Shown here: piece by piece, positions 23,781 to 31,482 of the stretch | Position numbering within the stretch: the stretch's first letter is position 1 | Layout: every line of letters starts with the position of its first letter | Assembly (NCBI GenBank): GCA_051747385.1 | Contig: JBNJGB010000048.1 | Span: 1-37,084 of the forward strand | Length of the DNA stretch: 37,084 bases | Origin: JBNJGB01 sp051747385 | GTDB taxonomy: Bacteria; Myxococcota_A; UBA9042; PHBI01; JACKFB01 | Reading direction: 5' to 3' | Made by a program: the position numbers and the translations under genes | Notes under the pieces: generated by a model | Seen by the model: only the letters and a program-made list of their open reading frames with translations | Database searches by the model: none | Told to the model about the DNA's origin: nothing

Positions 23781-24626
23781 ATGGACTCCTATCGGGGAAA
23801 GAAGGTCTTCATCACCGGCGGCTCCAGCGGCATCGGGCTGGCCGCCGCGAAGCTGCTCGCCGGGGCGGGCGCTCACGTGTGGCTCTCCGCGCGGGGGCGG
23901 GAGCGCCTGGAAGAGGCCCTCGACGAGGTGCGCGGGGTCGCGGCCGGCCCGGGCCAGGTCTTCGGCGCCACGGCCCTGGACATCGCGGATCGCGAGGCGG
24001 TGAAGGCGGCGACCGGGGAGGTGCTGGAGGGCCTCGGCGGGCTGGACGTGCTCGTGAACAACGCCGGCATCGCCCACCCGGCGACCGTCATGGAGACCCC
24101 GGACGAGGTCTTCGAGGACATGATGCGCGTCAACTACCTGGGGATGGTCTGGGTGACGCGCGCGCTCCTGCCCCACTTCCGCGCCCAGCGGAGCGGGCAC
24201 ATCGTGAACGTCTCGTCCGTGCTCGGCTTCATGGGCATCTACGGCTACACGGCCTACGCCGCGAGCAAGCACGCCATCGTCGGGTTCAGCGACTGCCTGC
24301 GCCAGGAGCTGCTGGACTACGGCGTGGGCCTGTCGATCCTCTTCCCGCCGGACACCGACACGCCCCAGCTCGAGCAGGAAAACCGCATCAAGCCCCCGGA
24401 GACGGCGGCCATCGCCGAGGGCGGCGGCCTCCTCACGGCGGACCAGGTGGCGCGGGCGATGCTGGAGAAGGCCGCGCGCGGGAAGTACCACATCGTCCCG
24501 GGCTTCGACGGGCGCTTCGCCCACTTCATGCAGCGTCACGCGCCCGGCGTCGTGCGGCGGGTCATCGACGGCGCGCTCAAGAAGTACCGGAAGAAGCACG
24601 GCGGGCCGGCGCTCGCGGAGTCGTGA
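23781..24626 (+). CDS. Short-chain reductase, 3-ketodihydrosphingosine reductase (KDSR)-like
   Basis: A 281-residue classical SDR: cofactor loop TGGSSGIG (12-19), NNAG (93-96), catalytic Ser145/146, Tyr159 and Lys163 (YAASK). What sets it apart is the stretch FPPDTDTPQLEQENRIKPPE (188-207), which matches the YPPDTDTPGF-EEN-KP-ET signature of 3-ketosphinganine reductases (human KDSR/FVT1, yeast Tsc10). The expected reaction is NADPH-dependent reduction of the 3-ketone of a sphingoid-like 2-amino ketone. It is divergent from the operon whose PKS ends in a serine palmitoyltransferase-like domain, which supports that role. The C-terminus is amphipathic and basic, perhaps membrane-associated. GGAGG lies 7 nt before the ATG. 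Subfamily assigned by eye; a generic SDR remains possible. Confidence 0.85.
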   Translation: MDSYRGKKVFITGGSSGIGLAAAKLLAGAGAHVWLSARGRERLEEALDEVRGVAAGPGQVFGATALDIADREAVKAATGEVLEGLGGLDVLVNNAGIAHPATVMETPDEVFEDMMRVNYLGMVWVTRALLPHFRAQRSGHIVNVSSVLGFMGIYGYTAYAASKHAIVGFSDCLRQELLDYGVGLSILFPPDTDTPQLEQENRIKPPETAAIAEGGGLLTADQVARAMLEKAARGKYHIVPGFDGRFAHFMQRHAPGVVRRVIDGALKKYRKKHGGPALAES

Positions 24627-24643
24627 ACGAGGAGGGTCGACCC

Positions 24644-25078
24644 ATGGCCGACGAAGCCCCCGACGCGTTTCCCCTCACCTTGGAGTCCGTGGAGGCCTGG
24701 TGCGAGCGCATGGGCCTCGTCTGCGGTCGCACCGAGGACGGCGGCCAGGTCGTCATCCCGCGCCCGGGCGAGGGCGCCATCCCCATCCGGATCATCGACC
24801 GGCCAGACCGCCAGATGACGACCTTCGGGATGGTGATGCCCTGGGAGGTCCCCGAGGACCGGATGGACGCCGTGAGCCGGGCCGTCGCGGACGCCAACGC
24901 GTCCATGTTCATGGGCGCCTGGGTCCTGAACACGGACAGCGGCCAGCTCTACTATCGCGTCACCGTCCCGGCCGGCCCCGTGCTGTACACGGACGAGGGC
25001 CTGAAGCACGTGGTCGAGCTGCTCGTGGGCACGGCGCTCCACAGCCACGACGAGCTGCGCGGGATCGCAGTCGGCTGA
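24644..25078 (+). CDS. YbjN-like domain protein
   Basis: A 144-residue cytoplasmic protein without signal or membrane segment. The layout (an N-terminal helix LTLESVEAWCERMGL, then paired strands, DRPDRQMTTFGMVMPWEVPE, and a C-terminal helical part with DEGLKHVVELLVGTAL) is that of YbjN/T3SS-chaperone-fold proteins, a family without known catalysis that tends to act as small binding or chaperone partners. It begins 17 nt after the reductase stop with GGAGGG before its ATG, so the two form one operon. Its place beside the sphingoid-type reductase may be meaningful, for example as a chaperone, but nothing in the sequence shows it. Family call moderate. Confidence 0.6.
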   Translation: MADEAPDAFPLTLESVEAWCERMGLVCGRTEDGGQVVIPRPGEGAIPIRIIDRPDRQMTTFGMVMPWEVPEDRMDAVSRAVADANASMFMGAWVLNTDSGQLYYRVTVPAGPVLYTDEGLKHVVELLVGTALHSHDELRGIAVG

Positions 25079-25124
25079 CGTCGCCGCCTGTCGATCATAC
25101 AAATCTCGGCAAGCTGGTCTCGTT

Positions 25125-25142
25125 CCCTTGCCCTTGCCCTTG
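25125..25142. repeat. Short tandem repeat (CCCTTG)3
   Basis: Three perfect CCCTTG units followed by degenerate copies, in the intergenic space between the convergent YbjN and NrfD genes. No function is evident; possible polymorphic microsatellite. Confidence 0.6.
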
Positions 25143-25192
25143 CCTTCTTTGCCCGTGCCTGAAGGAGCGGCTCTGGCCGGGATATCCGCTGT

Positions 25193-25210
25193 GCGGGCGG
25201 GGACGCCCGC
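25193..25210. terminator. Hairpin 1 between convergent YbjN and NrfD operons
   Basis: GCGGGCG-GGGA-CGCCCGC is a perfect 7-bp stem. With the second hairpin at 25241 it forms a double structure in the 275-bp convergent spacer, which otherwise holds no gene I can support. Confidence 0.45.
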
Positions 25211-25240
25211 GGTCCCTCGCGCCGGTCGCGCTCCTGGGGC

Positions 25241-25259
25241 GGCGGGCTTTGAGCCCGCC
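25241..25259. terminator. Hairpin 2 between convergent YbjN and NrfD operons
   Basis: GGCGGGCT-TTG-AGCCCGCC is a perfect 8-bp stem with a 3-nt loop. It is the stronger of the two hairpins and is nearer the NrfD gene end (25354). Confidence 0.5.
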
Positions 25260-25353
25260 AGACGTGGGGTGGCTCTGCGTCGAGCACGACCTGGTTCACG
25301 AGCACGTTTCGCGAGCTCTGGGCGAGACGTGCAGTCCCCGCCGGTGTTCGGGA

Positions 25354-26568
25354 TCAGGACTCGCCTGCCGACGAGGACGCCGGGGCGGCCTCCATGGCGC
25401 CGCCGGACAGAGAACCCTCGTCGTCCTTGTTGCGGAGGCTCTTGGGGAACAGGGGCACCACCCGGTCGATGACCCAGAGGATGAGGAAGGGCAGGGTGAA
25501 GATCACCGCCGCCGCGATGAGGCCCTCCCGGTGCCAGATGTCGGGGAAGTAGCTGGTGAAGCCGCGGAACGACTTGGACAGGAGCTGTCCGCCGATGACC
25601 ACGTTCCAGCGCATGAGCAGGACCTGCACCAGGAGCATGGCGGCCGCGGACCACGCCAGGGTGTACATCCACCGCCTGGACAGGCGCAGGAACGTCACCA
25701 CGCCCAGCATCACGAACGGCACGAGCGAGAAGACCAGGAACTGCATCACCACGTAGGACACGAAGAGCTCCTCGAAGATGAGGGTGCCCAGGACCTCCCA
25801 CTCCTCCGTCTGCTTGTAGGCGACCGACAGGATCTCGAGCAGCTCCAGGGAGACCGCGATGATCATGAAGCCCCAGAGCCACTTCGCGAGGCTGGCCACG
25901 CACGGGCGGTCGATCCTCCACCCGTTGAGCCTGCTCACGGTCAGGTAGTGGAAGAGCAGGACCGCGATGCCCGAGACGATGGCCGAGAAGATGAAGATGA
26001 CGAACATCAGCGGGGTCGACCACCACGGGTTCGCCTTCAGCGAGCCGAACAGGAAGCCCACGTAGCCGTGCAGCAGGCAGGCCATCGGGATGCCGACGGC
26101 CGCCAGGACGCGCACGATGCGGTGATCGGCCCGGCGCGTGGCCTCGCTCTGCCGGAGGTCGAAGAGCAGGATGACGCGGCAGATCCACGCGATGGGACCC
26201 GATCCCTTCGCCTGGTCGATGAGATCCGGGCGCATGACGAACCAGACCTCCATGGCCACGAGCAGCAGGTAGGCCATGTAGATGAGGCCGAAGCCGGCCA
26301 TGGCCGAGGTCGCGTGGGGCGTGACCATGATGCTCAGCGCGCGCTGGGGCTGGCCCAGGTGCACCAGCAGCGGCAGCGGGGCGAAGAGGAGGAACACGAA
26401 GGACGAGACCAGGGAGAAGCGCGCCACGGGGGCGAGCTCGTCCCGTCCGAAGACGTGGTACAGCGAGGAGACGATGAACGCGCCCGCCACGAGCCCGGTG
26501 ATGTACGGATAGAGGACGATCATCACCGACCAGGTGACGTTGACCTCGTTCGGGAAGACGAAGTCCAT
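25354..26568 (-). CDS. NrfD/PsrC-type quinone-interacting membrane subunit
   Basis: A 404-residue polytopic membrane protein of the NrfD/PsrC/ActC family with about nine or ten hydrophobic helices. It begins NVTWSVMIVLYPYITGLVAG and includes the conserved FAPLPLLVHLGQPQRA loop and the HGYVGFLFGSLKANPWW segment near the quinone site in relatives. These subunits exchange electrons between menaquinone/ubiquinone and a periplasmic Fe-S subunit. The ATG overlaps the TGA of the ferredoxin gene by one nt (TGATG), showing translational coupling. The C-terminal ~30 residues are a polar Ser/Ala tail. Last gene of the operon, followed by paired hairpins. No catalytic molybdopterin subunit is encoded nearby. 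Confidence 0.92.
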   Translation of the reverse strand: MDFVFPNEVNVTWSVMIVLYPYITGLVAGAFIVSSLYHVFGRDELAPVARFSLVSSFVFLLFAPLPLLVHLGQPQRALSIMVTPHATSAMAGFGLIYMAYLLLVAMEVWFVMRPDLIDQAKGSGPIAWICRVILLFDLRQSEATRRADHRIVRVLAAVGIPMACLLHGYVGFLFGSLKANPWWSTPLMFVIFIFSAIVSGIAVLLFHYLTVSRLNGWRIDRPCVASLAKWLWGFMIIAVSLELLEILSVAYKQTEEWEVLGTLIFEELFVSYVVMQFLVFSLVPFVMLGVVTFLRLSRRWMYTLAWSAAAMLLVQVLLMRWNVVIGGQLLSKSFRGFTSYFPDIWHREGLIAAAVIFTLPFLILWVIDRVVPLFPKSLRNKDDEGSLSGGAMEAAPASSSAGES

Positions 26569-27308
26569 CACACCACCTCCTCGTCCAGGCCGACGTAGTG
26601 GCACTGCGGGTGCGTGCCGAGCTCCGGCCGGAGGACGCGCGTCCGCTGCTGGCGTAGCAGGTGCGAGAGTTTGCCGTCCTCGTCGTTCAGGTCGCCGAAC
26701 ACCCGCGCCTCGGTCGGGCACGCCGCCACGCACGCCGGATCCTCGCCCTTGGTGATGCGGTGGTAGCAGAGGGTGCACTTGTCGGCGAGGTGGGTCTCGG
26801 GGTTGATGAAGCGCGTGGCGTACGGGCAGGCCTGCACGCAGTAGCCGCACCCGATGCAGCGGTCCGAGTCGACCAGCACCACGCCGTCGTCGGACTCGTA
26901 GGTCGCCCCGACGGGGCAGACCTGCACGCAGACCGAGCGGTCGCAGTGGTTGCACAGCTTGGGCACGAAGAAGGCCTCGGCGACCTCCCCCTCCCGCTCG
27001 GGATAGGAGAAGTCCGGCCCCTGCGGCGCGTCCACGGTGACCTCCCCGTCCCGCGAGATGCGATATCGCTCGACCCAGGTCCGGAACGCGCCCTCGGGGA
27101 CGTCGTTCTCGTCACGGCATGCGCGCATGCACGAGGTGCACCCGATGCACTTCGTCACGTCCACCAGGTAGCCCCAGCGGTGCTCCGGCTCCGACGCCTC
27201 CGTGGCCGCGGCGGACGTCTTCGGCGTGCAGCGGACCAGGAACAGGCTCGCGGCCCCCAGGCCCAGGGTCTCCAGCGCCTGCCGGCGCGTGATTCCATCG
27301 TCGCTCAT
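26568..27308 (-). CDS. Tat-exported ferredoxin-like subunit with four [4Fe-4S] sites
   Basis: A 246-residue DmsB/NrfC/PsrB-type electron-transfer protein. The N-terminus TRRQALETLGLGAASLFLVRC looks like a twin-arginine signal with a lipobox-like Cys27. Sixteen Cys form four cluster motifs: 54/57/60/64, 119/122/127/131, 151/154/157/161 and 178/181/193/197, the last with the long CTLCYHRITKGEDPAC spacing of this family. It carries electrons between the NrfD quinone subunit and the multiheme cytochrome on the periplasmic face (inference from context). The ATG follows GGAGAG. It starts 11 nt after the cytochrome stop and overlaps the NrfD start. Confidence 0.93.
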   Translation of the reverse strand: MSDDGITRRQALETLGLGAASLFLVRCTPKTSAAATEASEPEHRWGYLVDVTKCIGCTSCMRACRDENDVPEGAFRTWVERYRISRDGEVTVDAPQGPDFSYPEREGEVAEAFFVPKLCNHCDRSVCVQVCPVGATYESDDGVVLVDSDRCIGCGYCVQACPYATRFINPETHLADKCTLCYHRITKGEDPACVAACPTEARVFGDLNDEDGKLSHLLRQQRTRVLRPELGTHPQCHYVGLDEEVV

Positions 27309-27319
27309 CGATCTCTCTC

Positions 27320-28480
27320 CTACTCCCAGAGGTCCTCGACGTCGGGCTCCTTCGGGGCCTCTTCCGGCCAGTGGAGCACGGGCCGGTGGCACTCCACGCA
27401 GTGCTGGCGGTCGTCCTCGTCGGACCGGGCCATCACGTCCCGGTGCGACGGCCACGAGATGCCGGGCGGGGCGTCCTCGCTGCGGAAGTCCGCCTTGGCG
27501 TGACAGAGGAGGCAGAACTGCGGGTCCGTGTCCCGGACGATGCGCCCGGCGAACGCCGACTCCTTGAAGAAGACGTGGCACGTCGTGCAGTCCAGGTCCG
27601 CGTGGGGCGTCTCCAGGGTCTTCCGGCTGATCTCCTCGTGGCAGTAGCTGCACTCGAACGTCGCCACGTGCCTGTCGGGGAGCGGACGATCCTCGTCCAT
27701 GCCCGCGCCGTGGCAGTCCTCGCAGCGGTGGACGAGCGGATGGAGCCGGGCCTCGCGGAGGTCGCGGCCCATGAACAGGGGCTCGTGGGGATCGTGGCAC
27801 GTGCCGCAGGGGATGTCCTCGTCGCGCACGCCGCTGACCTCCATGTGCTCCCGCCAGGCGATCTGCGGGAACGAGCCGGGGCGGGCCGGGTCCACCTCGT
27901 GGCAGTGGAGGCACCAGTCCCGATCGTCGCGGATCCGCATCCGGGCCTCCTCCGGCGCCTCCACGTCCGCCGCCGGGTCGTTCGCCCGGTGCCACTCCTC
28001 GTGCCGCACGCCCGGGCCGTGGCAGACCTCGCACGCCACCCGCGCGTGGGCGTCCTTGTCGTGCAGTCGGACCTGCTCGTCGTGGCACTCGGCGCAGGCC
28101 GCCTCGCCCACGTGCCGCGAGGTGCCCGCCCGGGCGTCCGCCACCGCGCCGGCCCGGTAGAATCCGGTCTCGCCGAAGCCCTCCGGCATCATCCCCTCGA
28201 GGCCCGCTCCCATGAGCAGCGCGACGCCGGCGGTGGCCGTGAAGAGGCGCGCGACGTGGCGGTAGTCGAGCGGCTCCGCTCCCTCGCCGCCGCCGCTCGG
28301 GGCGCGCAGGGCGAGGGTCGTGAAGATCGCGCCCGCCAGGAACAGCGCGATGACCAGCACCACGCTGTGCTCCAGGCGGCCGGTGGCGACCTGGTCCACG
28401 AGCAGGTACACGCCGGCGCCCAGCGCCGCGATCCCCGCGACGGCGAACGCGATCCTGCGTAGGTTGTCTCCTGTCCTCAT
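27320..28480 (-). CDS. Nonaheme c-type cytochrome with N-terminal membrane helices
   Basis: A 386-residue protein with nine CxxCH heme sites (first Cys at about 129, 150, 190, 225, 253, 277, 298, 323 and 361) and many other His for bis-His ligation. Three hydrophobic segments precede the heme part (~9-29, 38-57, 79-97), so the hemes sit on the periplasmic side of a membrane anchor. Encoded directly before the ferredoxin and NrfD subunits, it is the probable electron partner of the quinone module, comparable in kind to the heme subunits of Act, Nrf, Qrc or Tmc complexes, though heme number and anchor do not match one of these exactly. GGAGGTGG is 4 nt before the ATG. 37 nt after the DUF2339-like gene. 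Confidence 0.9.
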   Translation of the reverse strand: MRTGDNLRRIAFAVAGIAALGAGVYLLVDQVATGRLEHSVVLVIALFLAGAIFTTLALRAPSGGGEGAEPLDYRHVARLFTATAGVALLMGAGLEGMMPEGFGETGFYRAGAVADARAGTSRHVGEAACAECHDEQVRLHDKDAHARVACEVCHGPGVRHEEWHRANDPAADVEAPEEARMRIRDDRDWCLHCHEVDPARPGSFPQIAWREHMEVSGVRDEDIPCGTCHDPHEPLFMGRDLREARLHPLVHRCEDCHGAGMDEDRPLPDRHVATFECSYCHEEISRKTLETPHADLDCTTCHVFFKESAFAGRIVRDTDPQFCLLCHAKADFRSEDAPPGISWPSHRDVMARSDEDDRQHCVECHRPVLHWPEEAPKEPDVEDLWE

Positions 28481-28517
28481 TCCCCACCTCCGGGTCGGCC
28501 TGTGCGGGATCTCGTGG

Positions 28518-30296
28518 TCATGTCGCGGACTTCTCCGGGTCTGCCGCGGGGCGACGGAGCAGACGTGGCAGGAACAGCAGGGACACGCCGAGCAGGACGA
28601 AGCTGACGGTCAGCATGTCCGCGCCGGCGTGCGGGAAGTCGTCGACGAGCAGCTTCAGCGCGGCCGCGGCGACCAGGACGTAGACGGTCCGGGACAGCTC
28701 CAGGCGTCTCACCCGGACGAGGCGGTGCAGGGGCGCCAGGAGCCAGATGAGCGCGGTCAGCGCCGCCGTCCGAGTGACGGCCAGGGCGCCGGGGTCGCGG
28801 TCGGCGCCCGCGATGATCGGGGCCAGTAGCGCCACTCCGGCCGCCGCGACGCCGAGGGCCACGACCGCGAGCATCACGGTGGCAGGGTCGACCCACAGCG
28901 GTCGCTGCCGCTCCGGGACCGGGTCGCGCCGGAGGGCCAGGTAGGCGAGCCCGACGAGCCCCAGCGTGCCCAGGACCGTCGGCGGGAGTCCCGTCGGGAG
29001 GCCCTCCGCGGCGGCGTACAGCGTGGTCGTCACCCACGACGCCGCGCCGGAGGCGAACACGGCGGCGAGCGCCAGGACCGCGACGTGCGCCGGCAGGAGG
29101 CCGTGTGCGCGACGGCCCGCCGGCCAGGCGATCCCGAGCGCTACCCCGGCCAAGGCGACCCCCAGCGCCGGGCCGGACAGGAGGCAGGCGAGCCCGATGA
29201 CGGCCAGGGCGCTGGCGACCGCCTCCGCGGCGAGGACCGTGCCGCGTGGCCACGACCCGCCCGCCACGTGGGAAGCCCGGTAGGCGACCGTGGCCCCGGC
29301 GCCCGCGGCCCCGGCGACGAGCCAGGACCACAGGGCCCCCGGCGCGGCGAAGGACAGGGCGGCCCAAAGCCCCAGTCCCAGAGCGACCAGGAGCTGCGCC
29401 CCGTCCGGGAGCTCCATGCGCGCCCCGCGGCCCAGGTGGATCACGAAGAACGCGCCGACGAACACGACCACGACGGCGCCGGCCACTGCGGCGGCGAGGG
29501 CGGGGGCGACGCCTCCCTGCCCGCCGGGCTCCACGAGGAGGAAGGTGACGACGGCGAGCATGTCGACCGCGGCCCCGACGGCGAGGCGGATGATGGGCCA
29601 GTCCCGGTGATGCGATGCGGCGACGACCACCGCGGCGCCCAGCCCGAGGGCCGCGACGAAGGCGTAGTGCGCGCCCGTCCCGATGAGCAGCAGCAGTCCG
29701 GTGGGGAGCGCCACGCCGGCGACGATCCAGGCCAGGGCCCGGAGCGTGCGCCGCCACGCGAGATACAGCAGCCCGCCGGAGAATCCGACGAAGACCATCG
29801 CCGCCGCGACGGGCGGGAGGATTCCCAGGCGGGCGCTGGACTCCCAGAGCAGCGGGTAGGCGATGATGCAGGCGGCGGCCCCGTGGAACGCCGCGTCGAC
29901 GTCCGCGTGGACGCGGCCGGCCCGGTTGGCCATGACGATCCAGGCGCTGGCGTAGGCCAGGCCCAGGAGGACGCCGACGCTCTCACCGAGGGTGCCCGCC
30001 TCCGTGAGCGCGCGCAGCATGAACGCGCCGCCCAGGACCACCAGCGTGCGTCCGGTGAGGGCCGGCGCCGTGCCCCACAGCCCCGGTCCGGGCTGCGTCG
30101 CCACCGCGTCCTCCTCGGGCGTGGGTTGGCCGCCGGGGGCCTCCACCTCGGCCATGGGCGGAGTCACCTCCTCCCGGGCGCGGTTCGAAATCGCGCCTTC
30201 GAGAGCGTCCACGCGGCGGCGGAGCGAATCCAGCTCCGAGGCCATGGACTCGATACGGTCTTCCAGGCGGTGGCCCGCATCCGCTTGCACGGACAT
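28518..30296 (-). CDS. DUF2339-like polytopic membrane protein
   Basis: A 592-residue protein. Residues 1-40 form a short coiled coil (HRLEDRIESMASELDSLRRR), followed by a Pro/Glu-rich linker, then from ~80 to the end a continuous series of roughly 18-20 hydrophobic helices. This layout is that of the DUF2339 family of large membrane proteins without known function. No catalytic motif is visible. GGAGGAGG sits 6 nt before the chosen ATG; a 28-codon in-frame extension has no ribosome-binding site. It is the first gene of the leftward operon with the cytochrome, ferredoxin and NrfD genes, so a role in that complex or its lipid surroundings is possible, but only position supports this. Confidence 0.75.
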   Translation of the reverse strand: MSVQADAGHRLEDRIESMASELDSLRRRVDALEGAISNRAREEVTPPMAEVEAPGGQPTPEEDAVATQPGPGLWGTAPALTGRTLVVLGGAFMLRALTEAGTLGESVGVLLGLAYASAWIVMANRAGRVHADVDAAFHGAAACIIAYPLLWESSARLGILPPVAAAMVFVGFSGGLLYLAWRRTLRALAWIVAGVALPTGLLLLIGTGAHYAFVAALGLGAAVVVAASHHRDWPIIRLAVGAAVDMLAVVTFLLVEPGGQGGVAPALAAAVAGAVVVVFVGAFFVIHLGRGARMELPDGAQLLVALGLGLWAALSFAAPGALWSWLVAGAAGAGATVAYRASHVAGGSWPRGTVLAAEAVASALAVIGLACLLSGPALGVALAGVALGIAWPAGRRAHGLLPAHVAVLALAAVFASGAASWVTTTLYAAAEGLPTGLPPTVLGTLGLVGLAYLALRRDPVPERQRPLWVDPATVMLAVVALGVAAAGVALLAPIIAGADRDPGALAVTRTAALTALIWLLAPLHRLVRVRRLELSRTVYVLVAAAALKLLVDDFPHAGADMLTVSFVLLGVSLLFLPRLLRRPAADPEKSAT

Positions 30297-30427
30297 CGTG
30301 ACCTCCTCCGCCGGGCGGCGAGTTGAGTTGTCGGTGGCGGGGGCCGACTCGGACGCTACCACGAAACGGGCGATGGCCAACGGCTATCGCCCTCGCCGCG
30401 AAACCCGAGTGCCCAAAAGCGACATGG

Positions 30428-30445
30428 ATGTGATCCATGTCACAT
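30428..30445. promoter_or_regulatory. Perfect CRP/FNR-type operator
   Basis: ATGTGA-TCCATG-TCACAT is an exact match to the CRP core TGTGA-N6-TCACA, with one extra paired base at each end. It overlaps a second palindrome, GACATGGAT-GTG-ATCCATGTC (30421-30441). It lies 132 nt before the DUF2339 start, so a CRP/FNR-family regulator probably controls the respiratory operon. The rest of the 390-bp spacer (30297-30686) has no supported gene; a 10-bp inverted pair (30501-30510, 30666-30675) is the only other structure seen. Confidence 0.6.
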
Positions 30446-30686
30446 TATCGGGGCTCTCGGACGTCTCCCCGACGGCCCTCGACCCCTCGAGCCAACCGCC
30501 GTGACGCGGCTGGAATGGCGTCGCCACCGGGAGGGGCGCCGTGATCGGTGTCGTATGCGCGCCCCGATCGCCTGGCTCGCGGCTCCCCGACGCGCGCTTC
30601 GCACGTCACCGCGCGGGCGGCTGCCGGCGCCGCCTACCGAGTCGGCCCGTGGGCTGGCCGAAAGTGCCGCGTCACATTCGCGGTGC

Positions 30687-31370
30687 TCAGAACGCCCCGG
30701 GGGGCACCATGGCGCCCACGTAGGCGCGGGTGATGCCGCGGAGGAGGAGGCCCAGGAAGAGCGCGTAGGTGACGGCCGCGGTGTACAGGGCCGCCTTCTC
30801 CGAGAGCTTCGGGATCGTCCGGAGGCCGATGGACAGGAAGTAGCCGGCGACGAGGACGGAGAAGCCGAAGATGGCGGCGCCCAGCTCGCCGGAGGCCTTG
30901 CCCAGCAGGGAGGAGAGCAGCAGGGCCGGGACCAGGGGCAGCCACACGACCGAGACGAGGCCGAGGCAGTCCATCCAGTGCGCGTCGTGCTTGTGGACCA
31001 ACTTGAGGGCGCCGAGCAGGAGCACGTAGAAGACCGCGGTGGCCACGACGGCCCACAGGAGCACGCCCCCGAAGATGCGGAACGTGCCCGCGAAGGCCGA
31101 CAGGAGCAGCGGCAGGACCAGGACGGCGGCGACCAGGACGGTCGCGTAGCCGACGAGGCTCCGGGCCTTGCCGAAGGCCGGGATCTCGCCCGGCGGGTCC
31201 GACCAGACCTTCCACGCGGCTTCGCCTGCGCGCTTGATGTGCGGGAGCGGGTCCTTGAACGACGCGAACGGATCCGGGCCGGTCGGGCTGCCGACCTGCT
31301 CCGTGGGAGAGGCATGCGGCGCGGCCTCGAACGAAGGCCGGTCTTGGGGACCTGGGGTGTGGTCGGCCAT
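30687..31370 (-). CDS. Yip1-like small polytopic membrane protein
   Basis: A 227-residue protein with a ~70-residue polar, Pro-rich N-terminus (DPFASFKDPLPHIKRAGEAAW) followed by five hydrophobic helices, including SLVGYATVLVAAVLVLPLLL and AALYTAAVTYALFLGLLLRG. The build is that of bacterial Yip1-domain proteins, whose function is unknown. The start MADHTPG is preferred over a GTG nine nt upstream because GAGGTG lies at a good distance from it. It is 112 bp downstream of putA on the same strand; the spacer holds no clear terminator, so read-through from putA is possible. Family call tentative. Confidence 0.6.
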   Translation of the reverse strand: MADHTPGPQDRPSFEAAPHASPTEQVGSPTGPDPFASFKDPLPHIKRAGEAAWKVWSDPPGEIPAFGKARSLVGYATVLVAAVLVLPLLLSAFAGTFRIFGGVLLWAVVATAVFYVLLLGALKLVHKHDAHWMDCLGLVSVVWLPLVPALLLSSLLGKASGELGAAIFGFSVLVAGYFLSIGLRTIPKLSEKAALYTAAVTYALFLGLLLRGITRAYVGAMVPPGAF

Positions 31371-31482
31371 GGCGATCACCTCGTGGCGGAGGATCCCGGG
31401 GGCTGTCTGTCAGGTGTGGGAAACAGCCTGCACCGGGTGCTGCGAAACCGCAACCGCGGGGAGGGCGACCTGGGCATGTACG

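Noticed and set aside
23417..23782. A 121-codon minus-strand frame in the divergent regulatory spacer
   Set aside because: No recognisable pattern or ribosome-binding site, and it would cover all three palindromes.
25193..25259. Possible CRISPR or structured RNA in the YbjN-NrfD spacer
   Set aside because: Two unrelated hairpins and one short tandem repeat; no regularly spaced repeats.
30501..30675. A 10-bp perfect inverted pair (GTGACGCGGC / GCCGCGTCAC) as possible ends of a mobile element
   Set aside because: Too short and unsupported by internal structure or target duplication; may be chance in GC-rich DNA.
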